A stretch of 64,000 nucleotides of DNA, taken from the NCBI RefSeq assembly GCF_025685645.1, contig NZ_JAGSYF010000001.1:682001-746000 (forward strand), in the 5' to 3' direction. The notes under the pieces were generated by a model. It saw only the letters and a program-made list of their open reading frames with translations, had not been told where the DNA came from and made no database searches. Shown in pieces: positions 49,883-60,292 of this stretch (position 1 is its first letter; each line of letters starts with the position of its first letter). The position numbers and the translations under genes were made by a program. This DNA is from Edaphobacter bradus (GTDB lineage Bacteria > Acidobacteriota > Terriglobia > Terriglobales > Acidobacteriaceae).

Positions 49883-52045
49883 ATGAATCACGGACAGGAA
49901 ACGAAGCAGTTGAATTCTTTGGCAAAAGCGGCTTCTGCATATCTGCGGTCTGCGATGCATCAACCGGTGGAGTGGAAGGAATGGGGCGAGGAGGCGTTTG
50001 CGACCGCCCAGGCGGAGGACAAGCCCATTCTGCTGGACATCGGAGCGGTGTGGTGTCACTGGTGTCATGTGATGGACAGGGAGTCGTACGAAGACCCGGC
50101 TACAGCCGCGGTGATCAACCGAAGCTTCATTCCGGTGAAGGTTGATCGCGATGAGCGGCCGGATGTGGACGCTCGATATCAGGCGGCGGTCTCGGCAATA
50201 AGCGGGCAAGGTGGTTGGCCACTGACTGCGTTTCTAACTCCGGACGGCAAGCCATATTTTGGCGGGACGTACTTTCCCCCGGAGGACAGGCATGGGCGGC
50301 CCAGCTTTCGGCGCGTCCTGATGACGATGGCAGATGCCTTCGCAGAACGCCGTGATGAGGTGAATGATTCGGCTGGGAGCGTGATCGCCGCGATTGAGCA
50401 CAACGAGTCGTTCATGGGCAGGGCGGGGAATCCCGGGCCGGAACTGGTGGCTAAGCTCGTCTCCGCGACGCTGAAGCAGTTTGATGCGAGGTCGGGAGGC
50501 TTTGGATCGCAGCCGAAGTTTCCGCACTCCGGAGCGATTGATTTGCTCCTTGACGCCGCCTCGCGGGTGTCGGTTGGCGCAGGCATGCCGCTCGGAGAGC
50601 AGGCGAAGAACGCCGCAATGGTTACGCTGCAGAAGATGGCCCGCGGTGGCATCTATGACCATCTGGCGGGAGGCTTTCATCGCTACTCCGTCGATGAGCA
50701 GTGGGTCGTTCCGCACTTTGAAAAGATGGCCTATGACAACAGCGAACTGCTGAAGAACTATGTGCATGGCTTTCAGACATACGTCGATCCTGAGTGCGCG
50801 CGAGTTGCGAAGGAGATCGTCCACTGGATGGATGAATGCCTGAGCGATCGTGAACGTGGCGGCTTCTATGCGTCGCAGGACGCGGACTTCTCCCTGGACG
50901 ATGACGGCGATTACTTCACCTGGACACAGGACGAGGCGGCAGAGGTTTTGACCGCCGAGGAGCTGGGGGTCGCAGGCGCCTACTACGACATCGGCGAAAT
51001 CGGCGACATGCACCACAATCCGGCGAAGAATGTGCTTCACGTGCGAGGCTCGATCGACGGTGTCGCGAAGTACAACGGGCTGACGGTAGAAGCTGCCAGG
51101 GAGTTGCTGGCCTCCGCAAAGCAAAAGCTCTATGCCGCTCGACTGAAGCGGCCAACGCCCTATATCGACAGGACGGTGTATGTCGGTTGGAACGGGATGT
51201 GCATCTCGGCGTATCTGGAGACAGGGCGTGTACTGGACATGCCAGAGGTGCGGGCATTCGCGCTGAAGTCGCTGGATCGCGTGCTGAAAGATGCGTGGGA
51301 TGAGACGACAGGCAGCATGTCTCACGTCGTGTCTTACGGCGAGACTGGAGATGCCGGAACGAGGGTTGGGGGGATACTTGACGACTATGTGTTCCTGGGG
51401 CACGCCGCGCTGGATGCGTGGGAGGTGACCGGCGAGATCAGGTACTACACGGCCGCTCAAGCTATCGCGGAGGCGTTGTTGAAGCGGTTTTACGACGCAG
51501 TTGGAAGCGGGTTCTTCGATACGGAACTTTTGGCCGACGGAGAGCAGCGGCTTGGAGCTCTGGTGACAAGACGGAAGCCGTTGCAGGATTCGCCCACGCC
51601 TGCCGGAAATCCGATGGCGGCCGCACTGCTCCTGCGGCTTGAGGGACTGAATGGGCGCGAGGACTACTCCGTTAAGGCAATGGAGACGCTGGAGACCTTT
51701 GCGGGAATCGTGGAACACTTCGGCCTCTATGCCGCAAGTTATGGTCTGGCGCTGCAGCGGATGGTGCAACGCGCGGTGCAGGTGTGCGTGATCGGCGAGG
51801 ATGCCGAAGCTCGACGTCTGGAGGCGGTGGCGCTGGCGCGTTATGCGGTTAACAAGTGCGTCATCAGGTTCCGGCGCGATCAGATTGGAGAGCTGCCACC
51901 GACGTTGGCCGAGACCCTGCCGCATCTGCCGGATCTACAGGATGCTGCGAAGGGCAGCTTTGCTGTGGTTTGCAACGGAAGAGGGTGCCTGCCTCCGGTG
52001 CGGACCGTGGACGATCTGATCGCCGCGATGAATCAGTCGCTCTAG
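49883..52045 (+). CDS. Thioredoxin-domain protein of the DUF255/YyaL (SPATA20) family
   Basis: 720 aa. The N-terminal DUF255 thioredoxin-like domain has VEWKEWGEEAFATAQAEDKPILLDIGAVWCHWCHVM, with the redox motif C58-H-W-C61, and GGWPLTAFLTPDGKPYFGGTYFPP. The rest is an (alpha/alpha)6-barrel-like glycosidase/epimerase fold (for example GGIYDHLAGGFHRYSVDEQWVVPHFEKM). The family's function is uncertain. The conserved N-terminal NPVDW-type motif is replaced by QPVEW. No clear ribosome-binding site; a GTG two codons earlier is possible. Confidence 0.88.
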   Translation: MNHGQETKQLNSLAKAASAYLRSAMHQPVEWKEWGEEAFATAQAEDKPILLDIGAVWCHWCHVMDRESYEDPATAAVINRSFIPVKVDRDERPDVDARYQAAVSAISGQGGWPLTAFLTPDGKPYFGGTYFPPEDRHGRPSFRRVLMTMADAFAERRDEVNDSAGSVIAAIEHNESFMGRAGNPGPELVAKLVSATLKQFDARSGGFGSQPKFPHSGAIDLLLDAASRVSVGAGMPLGEQAKNAAMVTLQKMARGGIYDHLAGGFHRYSVDEQWVVPHFEKMAYDNSELLKNYVHGFQTYVDPECARVAKEIVHWMDECLSDRERGGFYASQDADFSLDDDGDYFTWTQDEAAEVLTAEELGVAGAYYDIGEIGDMHHNPAKNVLHVRGSIDGVAKYNGLTVEAARELLASAKQKLYAARLKRPTPYIDRTVYVGWNGMCISAYLETGRVLDMPEVRAFALKSLDRVLKDAWDETTGSMSHVVSYGETGDAGTRVGGILDDYVFLGHAALDAWEVTGEIRYYTAAQAIAEALLKRFYDAVGSGFFDTELLADGEQRLGALVTRRKPLQDSPTPAGNPMAAALLLRLEGLNGREDYSVKAMETLETFAGIVEHFGLYAASYGLALQRMVQRAVQVCVIGEDAEARRLEAVALARYAVNKCVIRFRRDQIGELPPTLAETLPHLPDLQDAAKGSFAVVCNGRGCLPPVRTVDDLIAAMNQSL

Positions 52046-52056
52046 AACGACAGACG

Positions 52057-52980
52057 TCAGGCTCCGATGGAGGGCGGGGAAGGTGGCGCCGTGGAGTCTC
52101 GCTGCATGATGAGCATGTTGGACGAGATGCCGAGGGGAATCCCGTCCTTTTCAAAGGCGAGGATAATGCGGCGGCGAAGCTCGCGCAGAACGCCATCGCG
52201 TTGATTGGCCCGCACGCGGAGATTGACCTGGTAGATGACCTCCCGGCCACGGATGTCGTTGATTCCGAGGATATCGGGGTCTGCGACCGCGACCTGCTTG
52301 AAGGCGGGGTCGCTACGGACCTCGGCGGCTAGATGTTTGAGCACTTCCATAACCTTGTCAGGGTTAGCGCTTGCATCGACACTGACTGGAAGAGTGGCGA
52401 TGGAGTAGTCGCGGGAGAGGTTGGAGACAGTCGCGATCTGGCTGTTGGGGACGACATAGAGGGTGCCGTCACTGTCGCGAAGGGTCGTGCGACGCAGCGA
52501 GAGGTCCTCCACCGTTCCCTTGAGTCCCGCAATCAGGGTCACCTCACCGACGTTGTACTGGTCTTCGAAGACGATGAAGATACCGTTTAGCATGTCCTTG
52601 AAGATCGGCTAGGCCCCGAGTCCGATGCCGACGCCGAGGATGCCGGCAGAGGCCAGAAGCGGTTGATAGGGTATGTCGAAGATGTTGAGGACCTGAAGAA
52701 AGGCGATGAAACCGAGAACTCCATAGGTCGTCGCGCGCAGAATGGAGGCCATGGTCCGGGGCTGCCCTGCGCGGTGGAAGTTGCCGACCTGCCGATCGGC
52801 CTGTTTTCGCAGCCGGTGGACAAAGAAGAGGACGATTCGCTGCAGGACAAAGATGACAATGAACACGACGACGAGTTTGGGGAGCTTCTCACGGAGGAAC
52901 ACAATGACGTCGTCGTGCCAGTCAGTCGCAAGAATGTGCGAGATACGCTCATCTTGCGGGGACGATGTGAGAAGGAGCAT
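52057..52980 (-). pseudogene. MscS-family mechanosensitive channel with an in-frame amber codon
   Basis: The N-terminal part has two or three membrane helices and PYQPLLASAGILGVGIGLGA. A TAG at 52609-52611 (codon 124) follows, and then, in the same frame, PIFKDMLNGIFIVFEDQYNVGEVTLIAGLKGTVEDL and the C-terminal cage domain to 52057. The family has GFGAQ-x-x-x-KD here, so TAG sits where Gln (CAG) is expected: one C-to-T change. An ATG at 52593 could restart translation of the soluble part. The frame could begin further upstream at 53046, but the ATG at 52980 leaves room for the divergent gene. Confidence 0.85.
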
Positions 52981-53067
52981 GATGATTGCGTCTCGCTTTC
53001 GGGAGTGCTTAGGAACAGCATGCTTTAGCTTGGAACTAAGATGCAACCATCGCGAGGAGGGGGCTGT

Positions 53068-53454
53068 ATGACGGCACTACGGACCATGCTAGCTGGGATG
53101 GTGGTGATGGCATTCATGTATGGTGCGGACGTCCTCGGACAGACCCGGCAGAACCCCAATCCGCCGCCGTCAACCGGATCGCGGATGGGAACCGGCATTT
53201 CGCCCCTGGATAGATCTGACACAAATACAGTTGATCCACTGTCTGCCCGGATGGAAGAGCAACAGATACGGTCTCGGAACAGCGATCGACAGAAGAGGCT
53301 GGTTTCAGACACCGACAAATTGGTGGAGCTAACGAGGCAACTCAAAGAACAAGTAGAACAGCAGAGCGAACCTCCACGCCCGGCAGATCTCGGAAAGAAG
53401 GCGGAGGAGATTGAGAAGTTGGCCAAGAGTGTTAAGGACAGGATGAAGGGCTAG
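53068..53454 (+). CDS. Exported hypothetical protein with a coiled coil
   Basis: 128 aa. The ATG at 53068 has GAGGAGGGGG upstream. A signal-like N-terminus (ALRTMLAGMVVMAFMYGADVLGQ) is followed by a Pro/Ser/Thr-rich linker (QNPNPPPSTGSRMG) and a charged helix (about 85-126, LVSDTDKLVELTRQLKEQVEQQ onward). Probably periplasmic. Family not recognised. Confidence 0.7.
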   Translation: MTALRTMLAGMVVMAFMYGADVLGQTRQNPNPPPSTGSRMGTGISPLDRSDTNTVDPLSARMEEQQIRSRNSDRQKRLVSDTDKLVELTRQLKEQVEQQSEPPRPADLGKKAEEIEKLAKSVKDRMKG

Positions 53455-53465
53455 TCCGACAAGGC

Positions 53466-55061
53466 TTAGCGAAGTTGAAGCGCGGTGGCGGCCGAGAGTT
53501 GGGGAACCGGCAGGCTGGAAGCCGGGACGGCCGATGAGCGCAACGCATCAACGATGGTGACTGCGTCCCAGGTCGGATGTGCAGCTCGGAGCAGGGCAGC
53601 TGCGCCTGCGGCCAGAGGCGCGGAGGCGCTGGTTCCGATTGCCTCGACATAAGGGGTGTGGCCGAAATGGAAGCAGCCGAAGCTGTGCTGCGAATCGGCG
53701 GGCATGCCGTCGACGGTGTTGGGTAGGCCGGAACTGCATGCCCCACGGATCCATCCGCTGACGGCGAGGTCGCCGTTGCCCTGGGGGTAGCTGCCGCCCG
53801 GGGCGGCGAGAGCGTTAAGGGCGTCTCCGTGGTTGCTGTAGTAGGCGAGGGTAACCGGACCCGAAGAGCAGGATGCACCGGCTGCCGTGTTCTCGGCACA
53901 TGTGGGATTGGTGGACGCAACTAGTGCGAGGACGCCGCGTGCCTGGGCTGGAAGCTCAATATAGCGGGTGTTGGACAGGTCATAGCCCTCGTTTCCAGCG
54001 GCGGCGACCAGAACAATTCCGGCCTGGGTGGCGGCATCGGCGACACGGTCGAAGGCAGCCTTGAGACCTGCTCCTTCGCCTGTGCTGAGGTCAATGGTGG
54101 TGCCGAGGGACATCGATATTACGTCGGCCTGGTTCGTGATGGCATCCTGAATCCCATGGATGACCCAGCTGAGCAGGCCGCTCGCTTCGCCGGAGGCGCA
54201 CTCGCTGGCTGTGGCCGCCGCTCCACTGGTGGATATAGGCATCCGTTCGAGCACTTTAATGTTGAGCAACGCTGCCGATGGGGCTACGCCGATGACCTGG
54301 CCGGTACCCGGCCCCATGGCGGCCGCAGCCAGCGAGGCAGCCCATGTGCCGTGGCCCGTCTGGTCCTGAGGGGAGCCGTCGTCGCAGGAGCTGGGGAGAC
54401 CATTCTGGTTGATCTCGCTAAGGTTGAGCGTGAGGTTGGGAGCAATATCCGGGTGACTCTGATCAACCCCGCTGTCGAGGATGGCGATGCGAACACCCTT
54501 ACCCGTAGTGGTGTCCCAAGGACCGACGGCCGGCCCTCCTGGAGTGTTGGCTCCATAGCCTCCAACCTGACGCACGGCCCACCCCTGTGGTGAGTTGTAA
54601 TAGGCGTCGTAGGGTGGCTTTGGAGTGGAGGACGGGCTCGTGACCACCTTGAAGGTCGGGTCAAGGGAAACCGGGCGAAGGACGATGCGGTGCGCCTTGA
54701 CGATAAGGTCGTGGACAACGTACTCGACGTTCGGCTGACCGGCTAAGCGGCGCATCATCGAGGCATCATCCTGGTCCAGTTGGCCGAGAGTTCGAGGGCG
54801 CGTCGCGGAGAGGCTGCTTGATGCCTGAACCGTAACGATGCCGAAGCGATCGTGGCGCTGCAGAATACGGACTCCTGCGGAGGATGCACGGACCTCGGCA
54901 TCGCCTGGAACCACAGCATCGCGATAGATGACCAGATATCGGTAGGGCACGATGGCCTCGGCTTCCGTTTGCGCAATGAGAGGCGGTGCGATTATCGCAA
55001 CCGTGAGAGACGGCAAAGCAAGACGGAACATCAGGGCACGTAGACAGGGGAGCACGGACAC
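53466..55061 (-). CDS. S8-family subtilisin-like serine protease, secreted
   Basis: 531 aa from GTG (GAGG 7 bp upstream). Signal peptide to about residue 31 (ending PPLIAQ), an inhibitor-I9-like propeptide region (about 40-125), then the catalytic domain with Asp in RIAILDSGVDQSHPDI, His in QTGHGTWAASLA and Ser in IGTSASAPLAAGAAALL. All three catalytic residues are present. Cys-rich loops may form disulfides. Monocistronic. Confidence 0.93.
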   Translation of the reverse strand: MSVLPCLRALMFRLALPSLTVAIIAPPLIAQTEAEAIVPYRYLVIYRDAVVPGDAEVRASSAGVRILQRHDRFGIVTVQASSSLSATRPRTLGQLDQDDASMMRRLAGQPNVEYVVHDLIVKAHRIVLRPVSLDPTFKVVTSPSSTPKPPYDAYYNSPQGWAVRQVGGYGANTPGGPAVGPWDTTTGKGVRIAILDSGVDQSHPDIAPNLTLNLSEINQNGLPSSCDDGSPQDQTGHGTWAASLAAAAMGPGTGQVIGVAPSAALLNIKVLERMPISTSGAAATASECASGEASGLLSWVIHGIQDAITNQADVISMSLGTTIDLSTGEGAGLKAAFDRVADAATQAGIVLVAAAGNEGYDLSNTRYIELPAQARGVLALVASTNPTCAENTAAGASCSSGPVTLAYYSNHGDALNALAAPGGSYPQGNGDLAVSGWIRGACSSGLPNTVDGMPADSQHSFGCFHFGHTPYVEAIGTSASAPLAAGAAALLRAAHPTWDAVTIVDALRSSAVPASSLPVPQLSAATALQLR

Positions 55062-55278
55062 GGCTGTACCTCGCTTGAAATCACGCTGAAGGCTCCATCG
55101 GCCTGATCAGGAATTGGATTAGCAAATCTGAAGGGGTGTGCTATTACTTTGGTCTGTGTTGTCGTGCCCTCAGTATGAGGGTGAACCAGAGGGTGCATTG
55201 ACCCTGTGGGATTTCACATGCTCTAATTTCGCCTTTCTGAAACAAATTGAAGTCTGTTGTTCTAAAGGAGACGTTTGC

Positions 55279-57582
55279 ATGCACGTTGTAAGCCTCTTGG
55301 CTATGGCCGTACAGGAACCGCCTTTTACCCCAGCGTCCGTGAATGGAAGTGATGGGATGTGGTTGTGGATCGCGATGGGTGTGGGAGTGCTGGCACTGGT
55401 GGCGGCCATGATGCTGGTCCGTGCTGTCGTCGCAGCGGATACGGGGACGCCCGACATGCAGGCAATCTCGGATGCAATCCGCGAGGGTGCTGAGGCATTC
55501 CTCAGGAGGCAATACAGAACGATCGGCTCGATTGCGGTGGTGCTGGCGATCCTTCTGTTCGTGGGCTACCACCTCTCGGCCCGGACCTCGCCGTATGCGG
55601 CGAAAACGGTTGTGAGCTTCCTGGTGGGAGCGCTGTGCTCGGCACTGGCCGGATACACGGGGATGTACTGTTCGATCAGGGCAAACATCCGGACTGCGTC
55701 TGCCGCCCGCACGAGCCTGAACCAGGCGCTGCGGATGGCCCTGCATGGAGGAGCGGTAACGGGCCTGGTCGTTGTGGCCCTTGCGCTGCTTGGTATCGCC
55801 GTGCTGTTCCTGTTCTTTGGCGGGCTCGAGAATCCGCAGGCGGTGCCGTACCAGTTGGTCGGGTTCGGCTTTGGTGCTTCGCTGGTGGCGCTGTTTGCAC
55901 AGCTCGGCGGCGGCATCTACACGAAGGCAGCAGACGTCGGCGCGGATCTGGTGGGGAAGGTCGAAGCTGGAATCCCGGAGGATGATCCGCGAAATCCTGC
56001 CGTGATTGCCGATCTAGTTGGAGACAACGTGGGCGACTGCGCCGGTCGCGGCGCTGACCTGTTCGAGTCGACTGCGGCGGAGAACGTCGGTGCAATGATT
56101 CTGGGCGCGGCGCTTTATCCCGTGTTTGGCGTCAGAGGAATCCTGTTTCCCCTGGTGGTGCACGCGATCAATCTGGTTGCTAGTACTGTGGGCGTCTTTG
56201 TGGTGAAGACACGCGAGGACGAAGACCCAATGCACGCGCTGAATAAGGGCTTCTATGTGACGAGCGCACTCGCACTGCTGGGCTTTGCGGGCGCCGTGTA
56301 CGGGATGCTGAACGGTCCGCTTGTGCAGCCGCTGTGGCTGCTGGGCTGCGGCGTCATCGGTCTTGCGACGGCGTTTCTGTTCGTGTGGATTACGGAGTAC
56401 TACACAGAGTCGATCTACCGCCCGGTGAAATCGATCGCCGAAGCATCTCTCACCGGGCCGGCGACGAATATCATCAGCGGCCTCGCCGTCGGGATGGAGA
56501 CGCCAGCGATGCCGGTGGTTGTTATCTCCGCTGCATTGTTGATGAGCTACTACTTCGGTGTGCAGGGACTAGCTGGCGTGTCGGGCGTGAGCGACTACGC
56601 GAAGGGTATCTATGGGACGGCAATCGCCACCATGGGCATGCTGAGCTGCGCTGCTTACATTTTGGCGATGGACACTTTCGGCCCGATTACAGACAACGCC
56701 GGCGGCATCATCGAGATGTCGCACCAGCCGCACGAGATTCGTGAGCGGACCGACAAGCTCGATTCCGCGGGCAATACCACCAAGGCTCTGACCAAGGGGT
56801 ACGCAATCGGTTCGGCGTCACTGGCGGCGTTTCTGCTGTTCTCGGCCTATCTTGAAGAGATCAAGACGATCGTCACCGACAAGGTTGCTCATGCCGGTGG
56901 ATATATGCCGATGGGCTGGAGCTTCACGAACATTAACCTCGCCCAGGTGCCCGTGTTTGTGGGCGCGCTGCTGGGCGGGATGCTGACCTATCTGTTCAGC
57001 TCGCTGGCAATCAAGGCCGTTGGACGCACTGCGCAGATGGTTGTGCAGGACGTTCGCGCCCAGTTTCGAGAGAACCCTGGAATTATGGAGGGCACGGCAA
57101 AGCCCGATTACGGACGGTGTGTTCATATCGTGACCGGTGCAGCTCTCAAGGAGATGGTGGTTCCGGGAGTGCTCGTGGTTGGCCTGCCGGTTGTGGTGGG
57201 GTTGGTCTTCCGGCACTTCAGCTCGAGCTATCTGGCGAGCTCGGCGATCTACGCTCCGGGGGCCGTCCTGCCCGTTCCTGCGATAGCCGGACAAGCGGTG
57301 AACCTCGCCGGTGCCGAGGCCGTGGCTGGCCTTCTGATGGTTGGCACGATTAGCGGCGTGTTACTGGCGATGCTGATGAACAACGGTGGCGGCGCCTGGG
57401 ACAACGCGAAGAAGTTCATCGAAAGCGGCCAGTACGGCGGCAAGAAGAGCGAGGCCCACAAGGCCGCTGTTGTAGGCGATACAGTCGGCGATCCCTTCAA
57501 GGACACAGCTGGACCGAGTCTTCACGTGCTAATCAAACTGCTCGCGACAATTACGCTAGTGCTGGCTCCGTTGTTTGTTTAG
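55279..57582 (+). CDS. hppA: Membrane-bound proton-translocating pyrophosphatase
   Basis: 767 aa. About 15-16 hydrophobic helices. The substrate site has DVGADLVGKVEAGIPEDDPRNPAVIADLVGDNVGD, and the C-terminus has DNAKKFIE and AAVVGDTVGDPFKDTAGPS. Lys502 in GNTTKA marks the K+-independent H+-pumping class; K+-dependent enzymes have Ala there. It uses PPi to build a proton gradient. The ATG at 55279 has AAAGGAG 9 bp upstream; the open frame extends back to 55138 without a family match. Confidence 0.95.
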   Translation: MHVVSLLAMAVQEPPFTPASVNGSDGMWLWIAMGVGVLALVAAMMLVRAVVAADTGTPDMQAISDAIREGAEAFLRRQYRTIGSIAVVLAILLFVGYHLSARTSPYAAKTVVSFLVGALCSALAGYTGMYCSIRANIRTASAARTSLNQALRMALHGGAVTGLVVVALALLGIAVLFLFFGGLENPQAVPYQLVGFGFGASLVALFAQLGGGIYTKAADVGADLVGKVEAGIPEDDPRNPAVIADLVGDNVGDCAGRGADLFESTAAENVGAMILGAALYPVFGVRGILFPLVVHAINLVASTVGVFVVKTREDEDPMHALNKGFYVTSALALLGFAGAVYGMLNGPLVQPLWLLGCGVIGLATAFLFVWITEYYTESIYRPVKSIAEASLTGPATNIISGLAVGMETPAMPVVVISAALLMSYYFGVQGLAGVSGVSDYAKGIYGTAIATMGMLSCAAYILAMDTFGPITDNAGGIIEMSHQPHEIRERTDKLDSAGNTTKALTKGYAIGSASLAAFLLFSAYLEEIKTIVTDKVAHAGGYMPMGWSFTNINLAQVPVFVGALLGGMLTYLFSSLAIKAVGRTAQMVVQDVRAQFRENPGIMEGTAKPDYGRCVHIVTGAALKEMVVPGVLVVGLPVVVGLVFRHFSSSYLASSAIYAPGAVLPVPAIAGQAVNLAGAEAVAGLLMVGTISGVLLAMLMNNGGGAWDNAKKFIESGQYGGKKSEAHKAAVVGDTVGDPFKDTAGPSLHVLIKLLATITLVLAPLFV

Positions 57583-57606
57583 TCGTAAAAAGACACGATA
57601 ATGTAA

Positions 57607-57640
57607 AGAGAGGCGGTTCTCTGACCGCCTCTCTCTTTTT
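57607..57640 (+). terminator. Rho-independent terminator of hppA
   Basis: AGAGAGGCGGT / ACCGCCTCTCT, a perfect 11-bp stem with loop TCTCTG, followed by CTTTTT. Confidence 0.92.
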
Positions 57641-57791
57641 GCTCATCGGGCATGCCTTTGCGAGTTCCCTTGATCATCGCTGGGAACTCGGTCGATGCTG
57701 TTGGCTGCCATGCCTGTACGCTCATTGGTCGGACATCTTTGAAGCAGATGCACAGGAGAATTCGGACGAGCCAAATTTGGCCCGCTCCCGG

Positions 57792-57797
57792 TACAAT
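57792..57797 (+). promoter_or_regulatory. Possible -10 element for the E1 dehydrogenase gene
   Basis: TACAAT lies 61 bp before the ATG at 57859 and after the hppA terminator. No good -35 is seen. Confidence 0.3.
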
Positions 57798-57858
57798 CTT
57801 GTTCGGAAGAGGGCGTACCCATGAGGGTTGCCGCTTCCTAGAAGTTGAGGATAGGTGC

Positions 57859-60045
57859 ATGGCGCGTCAGGCTGGAACAGGTGTAGTTGAGAACAAGAAA
57901 AAGAGCGAGGCCGTCGCTGAGGGCCCGCTGACGCGCGAGCAGATGGTGGAGTTCTATCGCCTGATGTACCTCTCACGCCGCACGGATGACCGAGAGATCG
58001 TCCTGAAGCGTCAGCAGAAGATATTCTTCCAGATCTCATGCGCCGGACACGAGGCGTTGCTGGTGGCCGCGGGCATGGCGTTGCGCCCGGGGTACGACTG
58101 GTTCTTCCCCTACTACCGCGATCGTGCGATCTGTCTTGCATTGGGCAACACGGTCGAAGAGCAGTTGCTGCAGGCCGTGGGAGCCGCGGATGATACGGCA
58201 AGCGGCGGCCGCCAGATGCCCTCCCACTGGTCGAGCCGAAAGCTGAACATTGTGAGCCCGTCGTCATCGACGGCGACACAGTGCCTGCACGCGGTGGGAT
58301 GCGCCGAGGCGGGAAGGTATATCTCAGGGCATCCTGAGGCTGCGGCGAAGCATGAGGGAGACTACCGCGAGTTCAAGGACGTGAAGTTTCATGGCGACGA
58401 GGTGGTTTACGTCTCGATCGGAGAGGGCTCGACGAGCCAGGGTGAGTTCTGGGAGTCATTGAATACGGCGAGCAATGGCAAGCTGCCGGTGCTGTATGTC
58501 GTCGAGGACAACGGATACGCCATCTCGACGCCGGTTGAGGCCAATACCCCGGGAGGAAACATCTCGCGGCTGATCGCGAACTTCCCGAACTTCCACTTTG
58601 CCGAGATTGATGGAACCGACCCGATTGCCAGCTACAAGGCGATGGTCGAGGCGGTTGCCTACTGCCGCGCAGGGAAGGGTCCCGCGCTGGTGCACGGGCA
58701 TGTGATTCGGCCATACTCGCACTCGCTCAGCGATGACGAGCGACTCTATCGCCCGGTGAGCGAACTTGAGGCCGACGCGCTGCGCGATCCTATCTCGCGG
58801 ATGCAGATGTGGCTGCTGCGCGAGGGAATCCTCGACGCTGATGCAATCAACAGGCTCGAGCACCAGGTGGATGAAGAGGTTCAGAGGGCGGCGGACAGAG
58901 CGGTGATGGCGAAGCTTCCGGCTCCTGAGTCGATCCTGGTGAATCTGTACTCCGAGGACTTGAAGCCCACGGATGCGCGTTTCAACACTCAGCCAGCCGT
59001 GACCGCGGACCAGACTGAGCGTACGATGGCCGACCTGATCAACTGCTGTCTGAAAGACGAGATGCGGCGCGATGACCGCATCGTGGTCTTCGGCGAAGAC
59101 GTAGCCGATGCGAGCCGTGATGAGCCGCTGCGGGCAGGTGTGATTAAGGGCAAGGGCGGAGTCTTCAAGCTGACCTCAGGGCTTCAGATGGAGTTTGGCA
59201 ACGACCGCGTGTGGAACTCGCCGCTGGCTGAGGCGAACATCGTCGGCCGCGCGATTGGTATGGCTGTGCGCGGTTTGAAGCCGGTCGTCGAGATTCAGTT
59301 CTTCGACTACATCTGGCCCGCGATGCATCAGCTGCGCAATGAACTGGCCCTGGTCCGCTGGAGGTCGAACGGTGGCTTCAGCTGCCCGCTCGTGGTCCGG
59401 GTTCCCATCGGCGGCTACCTGACCGGCGGGTCGATCTACCACTCGCAGAGCGGCGAGAGCATCTTCACGCATACGCCAGGCGTGCGGATTGTCATGCCGT
59501 CGAATGCTCTGGATGCGCTGGGGCTGCTGCGGACAGCGATCCGCTGCGACGATCCGGTGCTGTTTCTGGAGCACAAGCGGCTCTATCGAGAGACGTACGG
59601 AAGAGCAGTCTATCCGGGCCCGGATTACTGCATTCCGTTCGGCAAGGCGAAGGTAGTGCGGCCGGGTAAGGACTTGACGGTAATCACTTACGGAGCCGTG
59701 GTTCCGCGTGCCTTGCAGGCGGCAGAGAAGATCCAGCGTGAGAAAGGTGTCGATGTCGAGCTGATCGACCTTCGTACGCTCACGCCTTACGACTGGGAGG
59801 CGATCGCGGAGAGCGTCCGCAAGACGAACCGCGTGATCGTCGCTCACGAAGACATGCAGAGTTGGGGATATGGGGCAGAGATTGCTGCACGAATCGGCGA
59901 TGAGCTCTTCCATGACCTCGACGCGCCTGTGCGGCGTGTGGCGGCGATGGACGTCTTTGTCGCATACCAGCCCTTGCTAGAGGATGTGATTCTGCCTCAA
60001 CCGGAAGACCTGTACCATGCGATGGCAGAGTTAGCGGCGTTTTGA
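57859..60045 (+). CDS. 2-oxoacid dehydrogenase E1, fused alpha and beta subunits
   Basis: 728 aa. The alpha part (about 1-340) has [25 protein letters not shown] and the thiamine-diphosphate motif [36 protein letters not shown]. The beta part (about 385-728) has [45 protein letters not shown] and [17 protein letters not shown]. The fused form is common in Bacteroidota and Acidobacteriota. It is branched-chain or pyruvate-type; the substrate cannot be told. No E2 or E3 gene is adjacent. The ATG at 57859 is chosen because upstream sequence is non-family. Confidence 0.92.
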   Translation: MARQAGTGVVENKKKSEAVAEGPLTREQMVEFYRLMYLSRRTDDREIVLKRQQKIFFQISCAGHEALLVAAGMALRPGYDWFFPYYRDRAICLALGNTVEEQLLQAVGAADDTASGGRQMPSHWSSRKLNIVSPSSSTATQCLHAVGCAEAGRYISGHPEAAAKHEGDYREFKDVKFHGDEVVYVSIGEGSTSQGEFWESLNTASNGKLPVLYVVEDNGYAISTPVEANTPGGNISRLIANFPNFHFAEIDGTDPIASYKAMVEAVAYCRAGKGPALVHGHVIRPYSHSLSDDERLYRPVSELEADALRDPISRMQMWLLREGILDADAINRLEHQVDEEVQRAADRAVMAKLPAPESILVNLYSEDLKPTDARFNTQPAVTADQTERTMADLINCCLKDEMRRDDRIVVFGEDVADASRDEPLRAGVIKGKGGVFKLTSGLQMEFGNDRVWNSPLAEANIVGRAIGMAVRGLKPVVEIQFFDYIWPAMHQLRNELALVRWRSNGGFSCPLVVRVPIGGYLTGGSIYHSQSGESIFTHTPGVRIVMPSNALDALGLLRTAIRCDDPVLFLEHKRLYRETYGRAVYPGPDYCIPFGKAKVVRPGKDLTVITYGAVVPRALQAAEKIQREKGVDVELIDLRTLTPYDWEAIAESVRKTNRVIVAHEDMQSWGYGAEIAARIGDELFHDLDAPVRRVAAMDVFVAYQPLLEDVILPQPEDLYHAMAELAAF

Positions 60046-60066
60046 CGTTACAAGATGACAAGGTAA

Positions 60067-60189
60067 AGATGCAGTTGCTCAGTATTGAATGCGGGGACAC
60101 CAGTGCAGCCGCCGCGTGCGCAGATGGACCCGCAGGCAGCGGCGATTGCCGGACTGCTTATGGGATCGCCCGAATTCCAGAGGAGATAG
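60067..60189 (+). pseudogene. C-terminal remnant of a DUF1800 protein gene
   Basis: Reading frame 1 from 60067 gives ...LNAGTPVQPPRAQMDPQ, then AAAIAGLLMGSPEFQRR and a TAG at 60187-60189. The GLLMGSPEFQRR end is what DUF1800 proteins have at their C-terminus, and DUF1800 genes normally lie directly before DUF1501 genes, as here. A TAA stands in frame at 60064 and the E1 gene ends at 60045, so the other roughly 500 codons have been lost. The overlapping frame at 60042-60245 is not a gene. Confidence 0.72.
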
Positions 60190-60292
60190 CCCGTTTGCCG
60201 TGCCCCAGAGCAGCGAAACTTCTTTCGGCAGACGGAGTTAGTTAGAGTGGTCAAGGAGTTTGGGGCTTGGCGACCGGCAGGAGGCTACAACG

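Noticed and set aside
52057..52593. Separate gene for a soluble MscS C-terminal protein
   Set aside because: It is in the same frame as the N-terminal part and is interrupted only by one TAG, so it is treated as one broken gene; independent translation is noted as a possibility.
60042..60245. 67-codon ORF between the E1 dehydrogenase and DUF1501 genes
   Set aside because: The better-supported frame here is the DUF1800 remnant; this frame has no recognisable content.
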